Positions 12,053 through 23,292 of a stretch of 64,000 nt of DNA are shown piece after piece. The stretch covers positions 51,774,970 to 51,838,969 of the forward strand of contig NC_052505.1 of NCBI RefSeq assembly GCF_014356525.2, given 5' to 3'. The first letter of the stretch is position 1; each line of letters begins with the position of its first letter. This DNA comes from Nilaparvata lugens. Its lineage: Eukaryota; Arthropoda; Insecta; Hemiptera; Delphacidae. Made by a program: the position numbers and the translations under genes. The notes beneath the pieces were generated by a model. It made no database searches and had not been told where the DNA came from. It saw only the letters and a list, made by a program, of their open reading frames with translations.

Positions 12053-12994
12053 AAGGCCGTACCCAGGGGGTGGGTCACAGGGGTTGGAACCCCCCCCGAA
12101 ATTTTCCCAAAAATAAAAATTTTCATGTACATAGGAACTAAATTCCTCAAGTAGGCTATTATTGAATTATTTTCATAGGTAAATAAAGAAGAGTTCAAAA
12201 TTAAAAAAAAATTCTAGTAAAAAGTACGTTACGCACACAATTTTGTGGTGCATTAAACGATGCTAAGTCTATTTGTATTGTCTATCTTTTTATTTTCATA
12301 TTCACCACATACCACATAACGGGGAAAATTATATTAAAGTTCTCTTCCATATACAGCCCGTCAGGAATAGCATGAGCTCTAAGTTCAAGATGCGCCGTAG
12401 CCCGAGAGAGAATTTTAGTGGTGGGGGAAGCATTTGACTCAGTCTCAACTTGACCTCCGTACGGTGCACATCGCTCCGGTTTGCATAGGCCTAATAGCAT
12501 AAGCAGTAGGAAAGGCGACAGTGAGCCTTTCCGTCTCAACAACAAGCTCCAGCCACCTCTCCTCTCTTAGTTTCGAGCGGCCTCCCCACTCTCACTCCAT
12601 TATCTCTCCTCTCGCGCATCTCACAGCTCATGCTATTCCTGCCTACTAGTACGTAGTTTATTTAAGGCTGTTCCGTACACTTTTTTTCATTTTTTGAATA
12701 ATGTTGTTAAATATAATTGTTAAGATCATTATGAGAGTGAGAAAAAGTGGCAACTGAAATTTTTAAGTGGTCTAATAAGCGAGTTATGGGTTGTTGAAGT
12801 GCTAAAATCCGTTTTCTTTCCAGATCATAAACGGTTTCGAATTTTCCATTGGAGTTTTTTCAATACATTCAGTATATCATTGGCTTTGTTTTAATATGCG
12901 TTTTTCGCGATGTATGCCAAAATAAACAAGTTATCAAATTTACAAAAAATGTTACTTTTTATTCATGAACGATATGGGGAATAAAATGTTTTAG
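12053..12994. mobile_element. Foreign 942 bp segment replacing part of the tandem array (candidate transposon)
   Basis: Begins AAGGCCGTACCCAGGGGG, followed by a C-run and GAAATTTTCCC, which resembles the end of a DNA transposon. It lies between the truncated copy 2 and a copy 3 that lacks its first ~295 bp. An exact 17-bp inverted repeat, CAGGAATAGCATGAGCT, occurs at 12362-12378 and 12625-12641. No matching terminal repeat is visible at the right end. The minus-strand 87-codon frame (12282-12545) is not recognisable. Confidence 0.35.
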
Positions 12995-15528
12995 TTGAAG
13001 CATTGAACTTTTTATTTTTTAAAATTTCCACTAGTTCTCCCAAACTCGTTCCACTGACCCATTGTCGCTAGAATCACATGGCTTCATCAAAGCTTACTAA
13101 GTGAAGATTAGTATCTTGTGAATAGAGCGTATTAAAAGTTTTATTCTGGTCTATAAAGCTTCAAAGACGTATTCCATGATATCGAAATTTCAACCAAAAT
13201 TTGGTAGTTTTACTACAATGCCTTTAATTGTTATTGGTGAATGTTTGTAGAACTTCCCAAGTTGGCTCCAAGCTTTGATTGGTGACCTAAAAAATATGGT
13301 GATTATATAATTATGCTGTCCAATGTTATTAATGAGGTTGAGGTTCATGACTGCAACCTGAAATTAAAACCGACAATAATCAAAGAGTATAGAATTTTCA
13401 TTTACATTGTATACTTTGAGACTACAATTCACTGCACTGAATTGATAACTGATACAACCGAACTGCAAAAGCGATGTGAATCGATTCGTTCAACGTGAAT
13501 CGATAAGTGGAATGGAGTCGATTAAATATTTACCAAGGTTTCCGGAACGTTTGTATATGCAGCCGCGGTCGCCAGTCTATAATTTACAAATGACACACTA
13601 CTACACCCTCACCCATAAAAATGACACAACTACAAACTCACACTACACACAACATCAATACTATAAAACTCCACAATCACATAGACACACACACACACAC
13701 ACATATACACCAGCTCAACAATGAACGTTACGGATTTGGGATTTCATGTGTTTCCAGCCGAAATGAAAGACTAATAAAAGAGTTGAGACCGAATTACATA
13801 ATCAAACCTTATGAATATCAATGCCCATAGCATAGCCATGCAAAGTATTTGTCCCGGACAAAAGGACCACCAAATGGTTTTGGTTGTTTTTACTAGACTA
13901 ATATGAGAGGGGCGATAGATTAATGAAGTAGAGGTAATGAGGCAGATAAATAATGGAATTAGATGTTTGATGTGACAGTTTGTGTCTGAATGTAGTGAAA
14001 TTACAAAATTGAAAAATCAATTCATTGGTTCATCCATGACATGAAATTTTGAGTACTGTAAATGAGGAAAAAAATAAAGGAAAAGGCAAGAATAACATCT
14101 CAAAAATCATTGTGAGTACTACATTTTTTGAAATCGATTATTGATTTTCTACGATGTGAAGTATAAATCAATCGATACAATATACAAATTAGTACTACAA
14201 TCTACAAATAAATTATGTGAGAAGCTTAATTTCTTCACTCACTTATCCTATCAGTACTAACACTGTGTAACACAGTACCATCTAGTGCTACTAGCTGGCA
14301 CTTATCCTAACCCATATTTATTTATTGGATAGAGGAAAAGGAATCCACAATATTGAAAAAAGTAACAGACATACTAGTCTGATAGTCAATGTTGTGAGGA
14401 AAATCCAAATGTTATTGTCATTGAATAAGAACAATTATTGTCTTTTCAAGTTGTATGGTGGTTGTACGGTGGAATTGTGGTATCACAAATCAACTAACAT
14501 ATTGCCGTGCTACCAAATATTCCAAAAAGGTTTGATAGTTCTCACCTATCACCTAAGGAAAGTTATCGGCTCCATTTAACAATATTTTGAGAAATCATGA
14601 ATGGATTTAATGCTTATGAATAAGAACTCCAGTTTAGAACAAATCAAATTATAATTTTCACAAAGCTTAGACAATAATTGAAAACGCAAAAAACATTCAA
14701 CAGAACAATTAGCTACATAAAACATAATCTTCTTACAAGCTAAATACTTATCTGTATATGTTAATTTAATTTATCTGGCTATAGGCTTTCAATATTAAAC
14801 GAAATATTCAACACAAATTGAGAAAACAATAAAAACTACACTTCACAGATGATTTAGAACATCAATAAATTTTATAAGAACATTCAGATGTCAATTAAAA
14901 CATCTTAAACTTCGCTTATATAGAAAAGTTTCAAGAGGACAAAATACATCGACCAGCCAAGCCTTCAGCCATGTTTTGAGGAAAGAACCTAAAAGTTTTG
15001 GGAGACGCCCTAGACAAGTCATCATTGCCAACTCCAGGAATGCAAAATTACAAGTTTACAATTTATCACTTCTATTATTTTCAATAAAAATTTATTTTTA
15101 TCTGTTTTGGATTTATTTAACCTTTATATTGTTTATAATTATTTGTTAATTCAGAAAGATAACTTTACTACAGTAAGTTTTCCAACATTACTAAACAGCT
15201 GATAAGAAATTTCAAGCAGATGTTAAGTCCACATATCGATTATACAGATATTGACTATCGAGTCTAATCAATATTTTGAATATCAAATTGAAGATTCGAT
15301 TTTTTATTGAGAAAATGTAATATCACAAATACCCCCCTCTCGACATAAAAAATTTACTGTTTAAGAAGTAAAAAAAAATACATTTCAATGGAAATTGTTA
15401 AAATTTGAAATTTGAGAACAGGAACAATTTCTTCTACAAATGCATTAAATGTTATCTCACAACTGGAAATTATTATAAAAATTCATCAATAGCATTTATT
15501 ACATATTTCCAAACAATATTCCAAAATA
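12995..15528 (+). repeat. 2.8 kb tandem unit, copy 3 (5' part missing)
   Basis: Resumes at the position equal to 7906 of copy 1 (TTGAAGCATTGAAC) and runs to the unit end. It is near-identical to copies 1 and 2, with single-base and short indel differences. Confidence 0.85.
13684..13704. repeat. (CA)n tract in copy 3
   Basis: About 10 CA units at the homologous position. Confidence 0.9.
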
Positions 15529-15531
15529 TAG

Positions 15532-15835
15532 ATGCAAAATTACAAGTTTACAATTTATCACTCCTATTATTTTCAATAAAACTTTATTTTTAATCTGTTT
15601 TGAATTTATTTAACCTTCATATTGTTTATAATTATTTGTTAATTCAGAAAGAGAACTTTACTACAGTAAGTTTTTCAACATTACTAAACAGCTGATAAAA
15701 AATTTCAAGCAGATGTTGAGTCCACATATTGATTATACAGATATTGACTATCAGGTCTTATCGATATTTTGAATATCGAATCAAAGATTCTATTTTTTTT
15801 TTATTGAGAAAAATGTAATATCACAATATTCAATT
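15532..15835 (+). repeat. Partial fourth copy (unit 3' part)
   Basis: From ATGCAAAATTACAAG it repeats the portion of the unit found at about 9951-10237 and 15044-15330, but is more diverged than copies 1-3 are from each other. This suggests an older duplication. Confidence 0.75.
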
Positions 15836-16792
15836 TTCTACTGAAATAATAATGAGATAATAGTTTTGATGTTATAAATCTCTTGAATACCTCACTACTG
15901 CAAAGGATGAATCGCTTCTTTATTTATTACCTAACAGGCATTTTCTCATAAGAGGAGACTCCAAGATATTTGATTTGAAATGTATTCATTGTGATATGTT
16001 TCCGTTTTTGGAGATTAGGTAATTCCAATTATAATTCCGATGTAAATTCCCAACCTATCAAAAGATAAATCAAATAATGAACAAGGAAAGGATGAGTGTT
16101 TCAGTTTTGGGCCCACAGCAAAGTTAGTGTGGAGGACTTGAAGTGCAGTGGAAGAGTCGACTATGTACCAGCATTGGGTAAATGTAACGTTCTGGTGCTA
16201 TTTTATGAGAAATTCTGACAGTTTAAAGTGAATCTCACTGAAGTGGGTATTGATTAAGGTGAGCGTCCGGCAATGACCTTACTTCTTGACCGATTCTCAA
16301 GTCAGCCCTCCAACTTTACCTGCTTTGAATCAATTTTCAACCGCCTCCCATTGGCTACTGCCGACTTCCTGTCCCTTCGTCAACTTCACTACCACAAACG
16401 CATTTCCACCACTACGTTGTTGGATTGATTGAAGAGTAATTTCATCACTGACACGAAACTACTCGAAATAGTGACTATCACAAACTACGTCAACTTCTAC
16501 AACTTTATACTCTTTCAACCGAAATAGATCACTGGCGGCTATAATCTGTTGCTACTTTACTATATAGGCCCTTGTACTATAATTCAGCCCTTCATTATAT
16601 TTAAACTTGAGTAGGGTCGACCCTGAGCTCCTAGCATTGATTTATATTGCATTATATTATTAGAATCAATTGCATTTTTTATGAAGAATAATATATTTTC
16701 AATGGAGATTCAATAAAAAAGACTATAGTGGGATTCACTTATAACTTTTAAGTGCAGTGGAAGAGTCGTCTATGTACCAGCATTGGGTCGTC
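15836..16792. other. No recognisable gene; contains a 39-bp direct repeat pair
   Basis: Unassigned sequence. A 39-bp block beginning AAGTGCAGTGGAAGAGTCG occurs at 16141-16179 and again at 16750-16788 with one mismatch, bracketing 570 bp. The second copy abuts the GAA tract. Confidence 0.6.
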
Positions 16793-16859
16793 AAGAAGAA
16801 GAAGAAGAAGAAGAAGAAGAAGAAGAAGAAGAAGAAGAAGAAGAAAGAAGAAGAAGAAG
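16793..16859. repeat. (AAG)n microsatellite
   Basis: About 66 bp of AAG repeats with one phase slip near 16845. Confidence 0.95.
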
Positions 16860-17092
16860 CGCTAAGGCACAGTTTTGGTGAGCATATTTTCGATTATAAC
16901 TAATCGTTATAACTATCTATCAGTTATCTATCAGATACCTTTCTTTGGAACATACCCATAATGCATCAATTCTGCACATGTGCTGTGGCCCAGTTTTGGT
17001 GACCATTGCAGTTCAGCATCACTGAATAGTTTGTTTACTGTTTGGAATTCGCAATTTTCGTTTTGTTTACTGACAATACTGCTTTATTTCCA

Positions 17093-17154
17093 TTTTTTTG
17101 GAAAGCAATATTTTCCTTACCTATTGTAGTAGTAAGTAGGTAGGGCAAGGAAAG
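17093..17154 (+). mobile_element. Family E 3'-end fragment
   Basis: Matches only the terminal ~60 bp of family E: T-run, GGAAAGCAATA, TTTTCCTTACCTA, then GGGCAAGGAAAG. It is diverged from the copies at 21703 and 32726 and carries an AGTAAGTAGGT expansion. The upstream DNA does not match the family. Confidence 0.6.
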
Positions 17155-17339
17155 CCTTCAAATTTCATTGCATGTGCTAATAATAACAATGACTAGAAAT
17201 TTCCACCTGACTTCCAGCATATTGCAAACAAGAGTAGGCTGCGATTGGACTGGACTGCAGCCAGGATTTCCTCCTAGTTATGACGTAATATTGTCAGTGT
17301 GGAAAAGTCAATCCAATATCGTCAAGGCTCCTCTCACTT

Positions 17340-17620
17340 TTCGCCTCCTACTCTATTTTCTTACATGCCTCTCCTTCTTGCCGTTTCCTATGCATTTCGT
17401 TGGCTACTTGCCTTCCTTGCATGCCTCTTCTACTTGCCTCTCTTTCTTGATTGTCTTTCTTGCAATTCATAGTTGCGTCTGCGTGTCTCCTTTGCTTGCA
17501 TCTTCACTTGCCTCTCTAGCTTGCCTCTTTCCATTCTTGCTTACCATGCTTGCTTGCCTCTCCTGCTTGCCTCCTTCACTTGCCTATCTTGCTAGCCTCT
17601 TGCCTCTTATCTCACCTGCA
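17340..17620. repeat. Degenerate TTGCCTCTC-rich minisatellite
   Basis: Pyrimidine-rich stretch with recurrent CTTGCCT/TTGCTTGCC units. A 155-codon frame across it (17168-17635) is the translation of this repeat, rich in L, S, C and P, and I do not regard it as a gene. Confidence 0.6.
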
Positions 17621-18597
17621 CAGCACTATCACTAATGAACTACACTTGGATTTGCTAGACTGCTCCTCACTAGACCGAAAGCCAGCCACCGTGAGGCATC
17701 AACTTCTGGTAGTTTTCCGGCCCAATTCTTGTGCCCAACATCGACGACAGATATTAGAGTACTGAGCAGTAGAAATAGAATAGGAAGAGCACGGTTGGAT
17801 GACATGCGACATGTCATGGCTGTATCTCAGTAGGACATGCACTAATGATTGTTCAAAATGTTTATTTTATTCAACTTCTCCTGGAAAGTCCTTGATCATG
17901 ATTACAATTATATTCTTATGCCAGTTGAGGATGTTCTCATTTATGATATTTATATTGCTGTTCAGTTTTGATCCGAGTCATTCGCAAATTGACAGGCAAA
18001 TAACTGCCAACCGCCTTTGGCAGAAAATTTACCGATCTTGCTCCCAAATCTCAACAAAGTGACTAACCGGACAGGAATCACAAGATGATGAGGAAACAGA
18101 ATTCTTTATCGGAAATTAATGACAAACGGATCATGAATCATCTTCGACTTGTCGAGAACAATCCAATAATGTACTATTCAAAGTATTCTCCATTTCATCA
18201 CTATGATATTAAGGAATAATTTTTCAGAAAGTATTCGGCCAGAAGCATCAGACTTATAAGTTAATAGGCTACTTAGTTAAAACGAATGAGTAATATTTTA
18301 GATCAAGTTGTTCCTGGTACACTACTATGGATCTATTAAATAATGTTGTATTCTTATTAATAGTACATACTACGGATCATAAGCTTTCCAGTTTTCCGAT
18401 AGGAAACTTTGACTCTGATGAAGCTTATCGTACCCTAATAAGAAATCTTGGATTGGATTTGCAAGTCTACTATAGTGCTAGTTTGGCGAAATTCTCGTTA
18501 GTTTTTGCCCAATTAGTCATGCTTCGGTTAAACATTCTCGAAGTGATCCTTACAATAATTTCATTTTTTATTAATTTTCCAACGTTGAGATTTATCA
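17621..18597. other. No recognisable gene
   Basis: AT-rich, with several 60-95 codon frames on both strands that overlap each other and show no known motif. Confidence 0.4.
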
Positions 18598-18770
18598 CAG
18601 TAGAACCTCGATAATTCGAACTTATATAATTCGTAGTGGATCCTTTGTCTCTTGACAAAACCTCTATAATTTGTAGTAGAGCAATGTAATGTATTTCGGT
18701 CTCCTCGATAATTCATAGTGAAATCGAGCGCTGGCTTAACGTCAACCTCTATAATTCGTAGTTTTGTATG
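18598..18770 (+). mobile_element. pogo/Tigger-like transposon end (fragment)
   Basis: CAGTAGAACCTCGATAATTC resembles the TIR of pogo-group elements. It is followed by about five degenerate copies of CCTCNATAATTCGTAG (18605-18760). No TA target duplication is visible, and no clear opposite end was found, although a weak match (AACTACAAATTATTG) lies at about 19320. The similarity is from memory. Confidence 0.35.
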
Positions 18771-19422
18771 CAAGAACACTTTATAATTTTCTGGATTTTT
18801 CATATTGTTAATTCTCTATTCATTGGATTATCAACCGGGAACCACAAACGAAATTATTGATAAAGTAGCTACTGATAAAGTATTCGGTTCAAAATTAAGT
18901 ACAGTATTGAACGTTAGTGTCTAGAATTCGTTAATCAGTTTGTTAATGTTAGATATAAGTGATGTTGAGCGTTAGTCTACCGGAAATGAATACCATGCGA
19001 TCAAAAATTCGAAAACGAACAGAAAAATTTAGTACTTGAAAAATCTATCAATAATTCTGGACAGTTTTAATTTGAAATTTAAAAAATATGTCAATATGTT
19101 TTTAAGTTAAAATTTGAAGATAATAATTATTTTTAATTTTCATCCATAATATTATCAGTGATTGCTCATCAAATATTTAGCATTATATAATGCGAATGAT
19201 CATTCCATCACCATTAATAATCAGCCTTCTATTACTCCTCTCCCTCCTCTCCTTCCTCTTCCTCCATAGTCTGGATCATTATTACTCTCCATAATTTGAA
19301 GTAAACGCTTGGTCCCGTCAACTACAAATTATTGACTTTTTGTGTAACTTAAAGTATGGATTGAAATATATTTTAGTGGAAACTTTTCTCAAGATTTTCA
19401 AGTAATAAGATAAAATGGCCAA

Positions 19423-19705
19423 TTAAAATGGAGAACTGGAGTATTTGGAAGCTAATTTTGTATAGTGGCGTGCCATCAGCTCTTCAATCTTCAGGCGAGT
19501 CTTTACAAGACCTTTAAATTCGTTGTGCTCTATTTTTGCAGACCCTTCGACCGCAGACTGCATCAAATAATGATATCGGTATAGTCCACTTTTTTCTATT
19601 TTTGAGCCATCGTTGAACACCATTTTACTTTTGAGGACACTCTTCAAGCAAGGTTGAAGAGGTAGAGCAAGAATTTCAAACTTAATTCGTACTTTGTTCT
19701 GAGCT
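19423..19705 (-). CDS. Candidate terminal exon of an unidentified gene
   Basis: A minus-strand frame of 94 codons ends at a TAA around 19423 and begins just after a possible splice acceptor (TTGATATTGCTTAG) at 19706. The peptide is protein-like and non-repetitive, with mixed charge and a likely helical C-terminal part (EFKGLVKTRLKIEELMARHY). Upstream the frame runs into a (TA)n microsatellite, so the 154-codon open frame overstates the coding length. I do not recognise the family. It could be a chance frame or an exon of a gene on the minus strand. No polyadenylation signal was verified close by. Confidence rests only on composition and the acceptor. Confidence 0.25.
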
Positions 19706-19749
19706 CTAAGCAATATCAAAACAAAGTACCAGAATGCAGTACCTAGAAC

Positions 19750-19751
<2 letters not shown>

Positions 19752-19797
<46 letters not shown>
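19752..19797. repeat. (TA)n microsatellite
   Basis: About 45 bp of pure TA. Confidence 0.95.
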
Positions 19798-19800
<3 letters not shown>

Positions 19801-20020
19801 GTGAAAGGTAAATTCAACAATACAGTGTAATGGAATTGGAAAAATATAGATTGTTTGGTTAGGATGTGTGAATAGAGGAATATTCATTTAATTTTTTGAA
19901 TTTTAAATCATACTATAGTTAGAAACGATAGCAAATCTATAATGGGGTAATCACTTGGCTTGCGAGAGGTTAAAAAGATCAAGCTCTTAAACTCATATGA
20001 AAGGAAAGAATGTAATTTCA

Positions 20021-20041
20021 TAAGGTGCGTACAGATAAACG
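20021..20041. mobile_element. MITE terminus fragment (AGGTGCGTACAGA type)
   Basis: TAAGGTGCGTACAGATAAAC matches the ends of the MITEs at 43881-44788. No partner end is seen nearby, so this is a solo or truncated end, or chance. Confidence 0.3.
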
Positions 20042-20273
20042 CTAATCGTACAAATCTAACAATTAGAAACCGTGTATCTCTTGTCTTTTTTAAAATACAT
20101 ACTTCGCAATGGTATCAATCTCTCCGTAATGTAGAAAGAGAATAATTATCCGTGATGGCAATTTCAAAAATCTGGTGTAGCGCACTCACACAACATTCCT
20201 TGCCGTTATGAAAATTTCCATTATAATTTAAAATCAATCAGATGACGAGATTAACCATATCTCTTCCAGTGAA

Positions 20274-20952
20274 TCTATATATATATAAAAGCGAAATGGC
20301 ACTCACTCACTCACTGACTGACTGACTGACTCACTCACTCACTCACTCGCAGAACTAAAAATCTACCGGACCAAAAACGTTCAAATTTTGTAGGTATGTT
20401 CAGTTGGCCCTTTAGAGGCGCACTAAGAAATCTTTTGGCAATATTTTAACTCTAAGGGTTGTTTTTAAGGGTTTAAAGTTCGTCTTTTAGCATGTATATT
20501 CTTCTTCTCCCAATCTCTTAATTATAATTGAAATTGCCATATCTATAGAACTATAATCTGGATAGAGAACCTCTTCGAAACAGTTGTTAACTGGCAACTA
20601 AATTAATAATTTTGTCAGGTTGGCATTAAGTTGAGTTGACTTTGTTAGGTTGGCACCAAGTTGAAGATTTAAATGCATTTATCGCGGAAAAATTAATTGG
20701 GCACTGCTACTTCAATCCTGGGAATATTATATTACTAGCCGTCAGGCTCGCTTCGCTCGCCATATCCGTTTAGCCAGACTTTAGTCTGGACCCCCGACTG
20801 GATTGTCCTAACATATGATAAAAATGTTCAAATGAAAAATGCAGGCGAGCGAAGCGTGCCTGCTGATCTCATTCTTGGACGATCTAGTCGGGGGTCCAGG
20901 GTGGAGCGCCCTGGCTAGACGGATATGGCGAGCGAAGCGAGCCTGAAGCTAG
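20274..20952 (+). mobile_element. Non-autonomous Helitron, family H1, copy 2
   Basis: 679 bp. Its 5' end, TCTATATATATATAAAAGCG, follows a host A; its 3' end is CTAG before a host T. A hairpin with GCGAAGC core is at 20927-20943. The insertion site is proven internally: the homologous E copy at about 31932-31950 reads AGTGAATCATTTAATAGAAT without the insert, while here AGTGAA and TGATTTAATAGAAT flank it with no target duplication. An inverted copy of the terminal region lies inside at about 20737-20770. It encodes no Rep or helicase. Confidence 0.85.
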
Positions 20953-21511
20953 TGATTTAATAGAATCAACCAAGCTACCTAGAATATATTCTAGGTACAT
21001 TGGAATCTACAGTTTCCTCTCTCACTAAGTTTGCATTTGAATAATCACAATTTCTCGAATTTCGAGCTTATTATAATATTAGGTGAAAATATTACTGGAC
21101 ATTCATTGGTGAGATTTCCATGCTTAATCTTTTTCACTTGAAATTTTCCGTTCAAATTGTATCTGAAGCCTGGCAGTTGGAAATGAAAAATTAAGTTTTG
21201 CATAGATGGGGTGGAGCTCCTGAAACTTTTACAGATATGGGACTTGATAGATAGCAGTTGATAGAGCTTAGCAGATATGAAAGATAGCAGTTGATAGAGC
21301 TTATCGATGACTATTTATAGTATAAATTTGATCAAAATCGTTGGAGCCGTTTTAGAAGAGATCGCAAAAACCCCTGTTTTTGACATCATTTCCGTCATTT
21401 TAGCCGCCATCTTGAATTGCATTTGATAGAAATATTATTTCGTGTCGAATCCTTATATTGTAAGGACCTCAGGCAGATGAGATATCGTGCACACAGACAT
21501 AAATACATCCA

Positions 21512-21526
21512 AACACACACACACAC

Positions 21527-21567
<41 letters not shown>
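21512..21567. repeat. (CA)n in family E copy 2
   Basis: About 56 bp of CA with one break, at the same element position as the 32411-32589 tract. Confidence 0.95.
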
Positions 21568-21572
<5 letters not shown>

Positions 21573-21703
21573 TACCAATACCCAAAAAACAACTTTTTTG
21601 GACTCAGGGGACCTTGAAAAGTATAGAAATTTATAAATTGGGGTAACTTATTTTTTTTTGGAAAGCAATACTTTCCTTACCTATGGTAATATGGCAAGGA
21701 AAG

Positions 21704-22268
21704 TAAAAATATTTGACATCATGAAAAAACAAGATGAGACAAAAATGTTCATATGAGTATCAGTGAATGTGACCAGTGGGAATATTACTGCCATGAGTTT
21801 TGATAGAACTATTCATACTAGTTCGGTTGTACTGAATGGGAGTAATTCAAAGTTGATATTTGCCAGTGGAATAAGTGACCGGTACAGTGATACTATTATT
21901 CCCATGAATTGTAATGGATATCAATTCGACCGTGCTGAATGTGAATAATCCAAACAGAACTCATGGAAATGACATTTTCACTGTGCCGGTCACTTTCACT
22001 GAAATCGATTTTACTCATATCAGCAACGTTATCATCTTCACATTATAATATCTCAAAGATGTTATAAACACTAAATTGTAACGATTATTTATCCAGGGAA
22101 TAGCAGATACACAATACATATGAAGCTTATGAGTCTCAAATGCCTACATAAATACACTGTATACTTCCAATATTTCCTTGATATGTGAAGTTTTGGTCAG
22201 GAGAACATAAGTTTGTCCAACCGCCATTATTTGCTAGTCCATTTAGCGTTAACCATTGTGCACCATTA
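21704..22268. other. No recognisable gene
   Basis: Unassigned. The block CATTCCCATGAATTG and its surroundings are weakly self-similar, but no repeat family is clear. Confidence 0.4.
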
Positions 22269-22444
22269 AGGTGCGTTTACACAAAATTTATTATCAAAAT
22301 GTTAACCTTTATAGATTCTATTAGAATAATTGGAACTTGACAAACACATTATGTTCATCATGTGTATGATAAGTTATGTTCAATCTAATAGAATCTATAA
22401 AGATTACGTAATGTTTTGCTAATAACTTTGGTGTAAACGCAGCT
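22269..22444. mobile_element. Palindromic MITE, AGGTGCGTTTACAC ends
   Basis: Left end AGGTGCGTTTACAC and right end, inverted, AGCTGCGTTTACAC. The inner parts also pair (TTTATAGATTCTATTAGA on both sides). It is flanked by TTA on the left and CAA on the right, compatible with an eroded 3-bp duplication of PIF/Harbinger type. About 176 bp, non-coding. Confidence 0.65.
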
Positions 22445-22569
22445 CAAGGAGGCGAACTAGCGTACACATATTTGAGGTTTACAGTATAAAGACTGATTCT
22501 GGAACAATTTTGTGGTTGAATCTTTCAATTTTCACAATAAAATTTCAAAATCATCTTTATCATTACAAA

Positions 22570-23284
22570 CAGGGTTGCCACCTTTTTTTATGAAGAATAA
22601 AGTACATTGATAATCACAGGCCTAAAAAATAGAGTACATTAGGTTTAAATAAAGTGCATGTTATTTTTACCAGTATATTCAAAAAGGCCGCATAATTAAA
22701 TGTGGCATTCTCATATACTCTCAAGAATATACATTATTGACTTGAATATCACTTAGGCCTGGTTGCACAACAACCGGTTATATTTTAACCGTGATTAATT
22801 CCACGAGAACCAATAAGAGAAGGCATTTTTGAAAAGACGGCTTCTCTGATTGGTTCTCGTGGAGTTAATCACGGTTAAAATTTAACCGGCTGTTCATTTC
22901 TTAAGAGATTCAAAGATGCTTTGTGCCTCTCATCTCTCCTCTCATCACCGAAAAATCCCTTCCCACAAATTCTGAAGTGGCAGCAATAGAGAGTAAAATA
23001 TGAAACCCCTTCATACAAATTCTTGAAATCATCAGCAGTTCCGTTCCATTCGTCACCTGGTACCTGTTACTTTCTATCAGTAAAAATGTATACGGTATAT
23101 ATACGGTACAGTCTCCGCCACTCTAATAACCTAAAATGTTTTGATTTCCTCGTACTTTATCATATAGTACTTTATTGAGCAAAATAAAGTATTTTTGCGT
23201 ACTTTATCTTGCTTACAAAGTATAAAGTACAAGACCTCCAAATAAAGTACAATACTTTATTATATAGTACGGGTGGCAACCCTA
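22570..23284. mobile_element. hAT-like non-autonomous element with 8-bp TSD
   Basis: Bounded by CAGGGTTGCCACC and its inverted counterpart GGGTGGCAACCCTA, and flanked by perfect 8-bp direct repeats ATTACAAA (22562-22569 and 23285-23292). An 8-bp duplication with CAGGGTTGCC ends is diagnostic of hAT. The interior is non-coding with repeated AAAGTAC/GTACTTTAT motifs in both orientations near the ends. It hosts a nested MITE. Confidence 0.8.
22756..22896. mobile_element. Nested palindromic MITE (GGCCTGGTTGCAC type)
   Basis: Begins GGCCTGGTTGCACAACA. Its two halves are inverted copies (TTTTAACCGTGATTAA, CCACGAGAACCAAT, AGAGAAG). The right terminal ~15 bp, which should read TGCAACCAGGCC, are missing, so the element is 3'-truncated within the hAT-like host element. 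Confidence 0.75.
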
Positions 23285-23292
23285 ATTACAAA

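Larger units (their letters stand above)
20172..21703 (+). mobile_element. Family E element, copy 2, interrupted by a Helitron
   Basis: Starts CTGGTGTAGCGCACTCACAC, includes the CCTTGCCGTTATGAAAAT block, and ends with GGAAAGCAATACTTTCCTTA and GGCAAGGAAAG. Removing the Helitron at 20274-20952 leaves about 853 bp collinear with copy 3 (31761-32726). Both outer ends abut AAAAAT, which may be a target duplication or target preference. There is no transposase. Internally it carries a CA tract and a tandem duplication of GATAGCAGTTGATAGAGCTT at about 21250-21305. Confidence 0.7.

Noticed and set aside
17168..17635. 155-codon plus-strand frame
   Set aside because: Degenerate TTGCCT repeat; composition is Leu/Ser/Cys/Pro only, with no domain.
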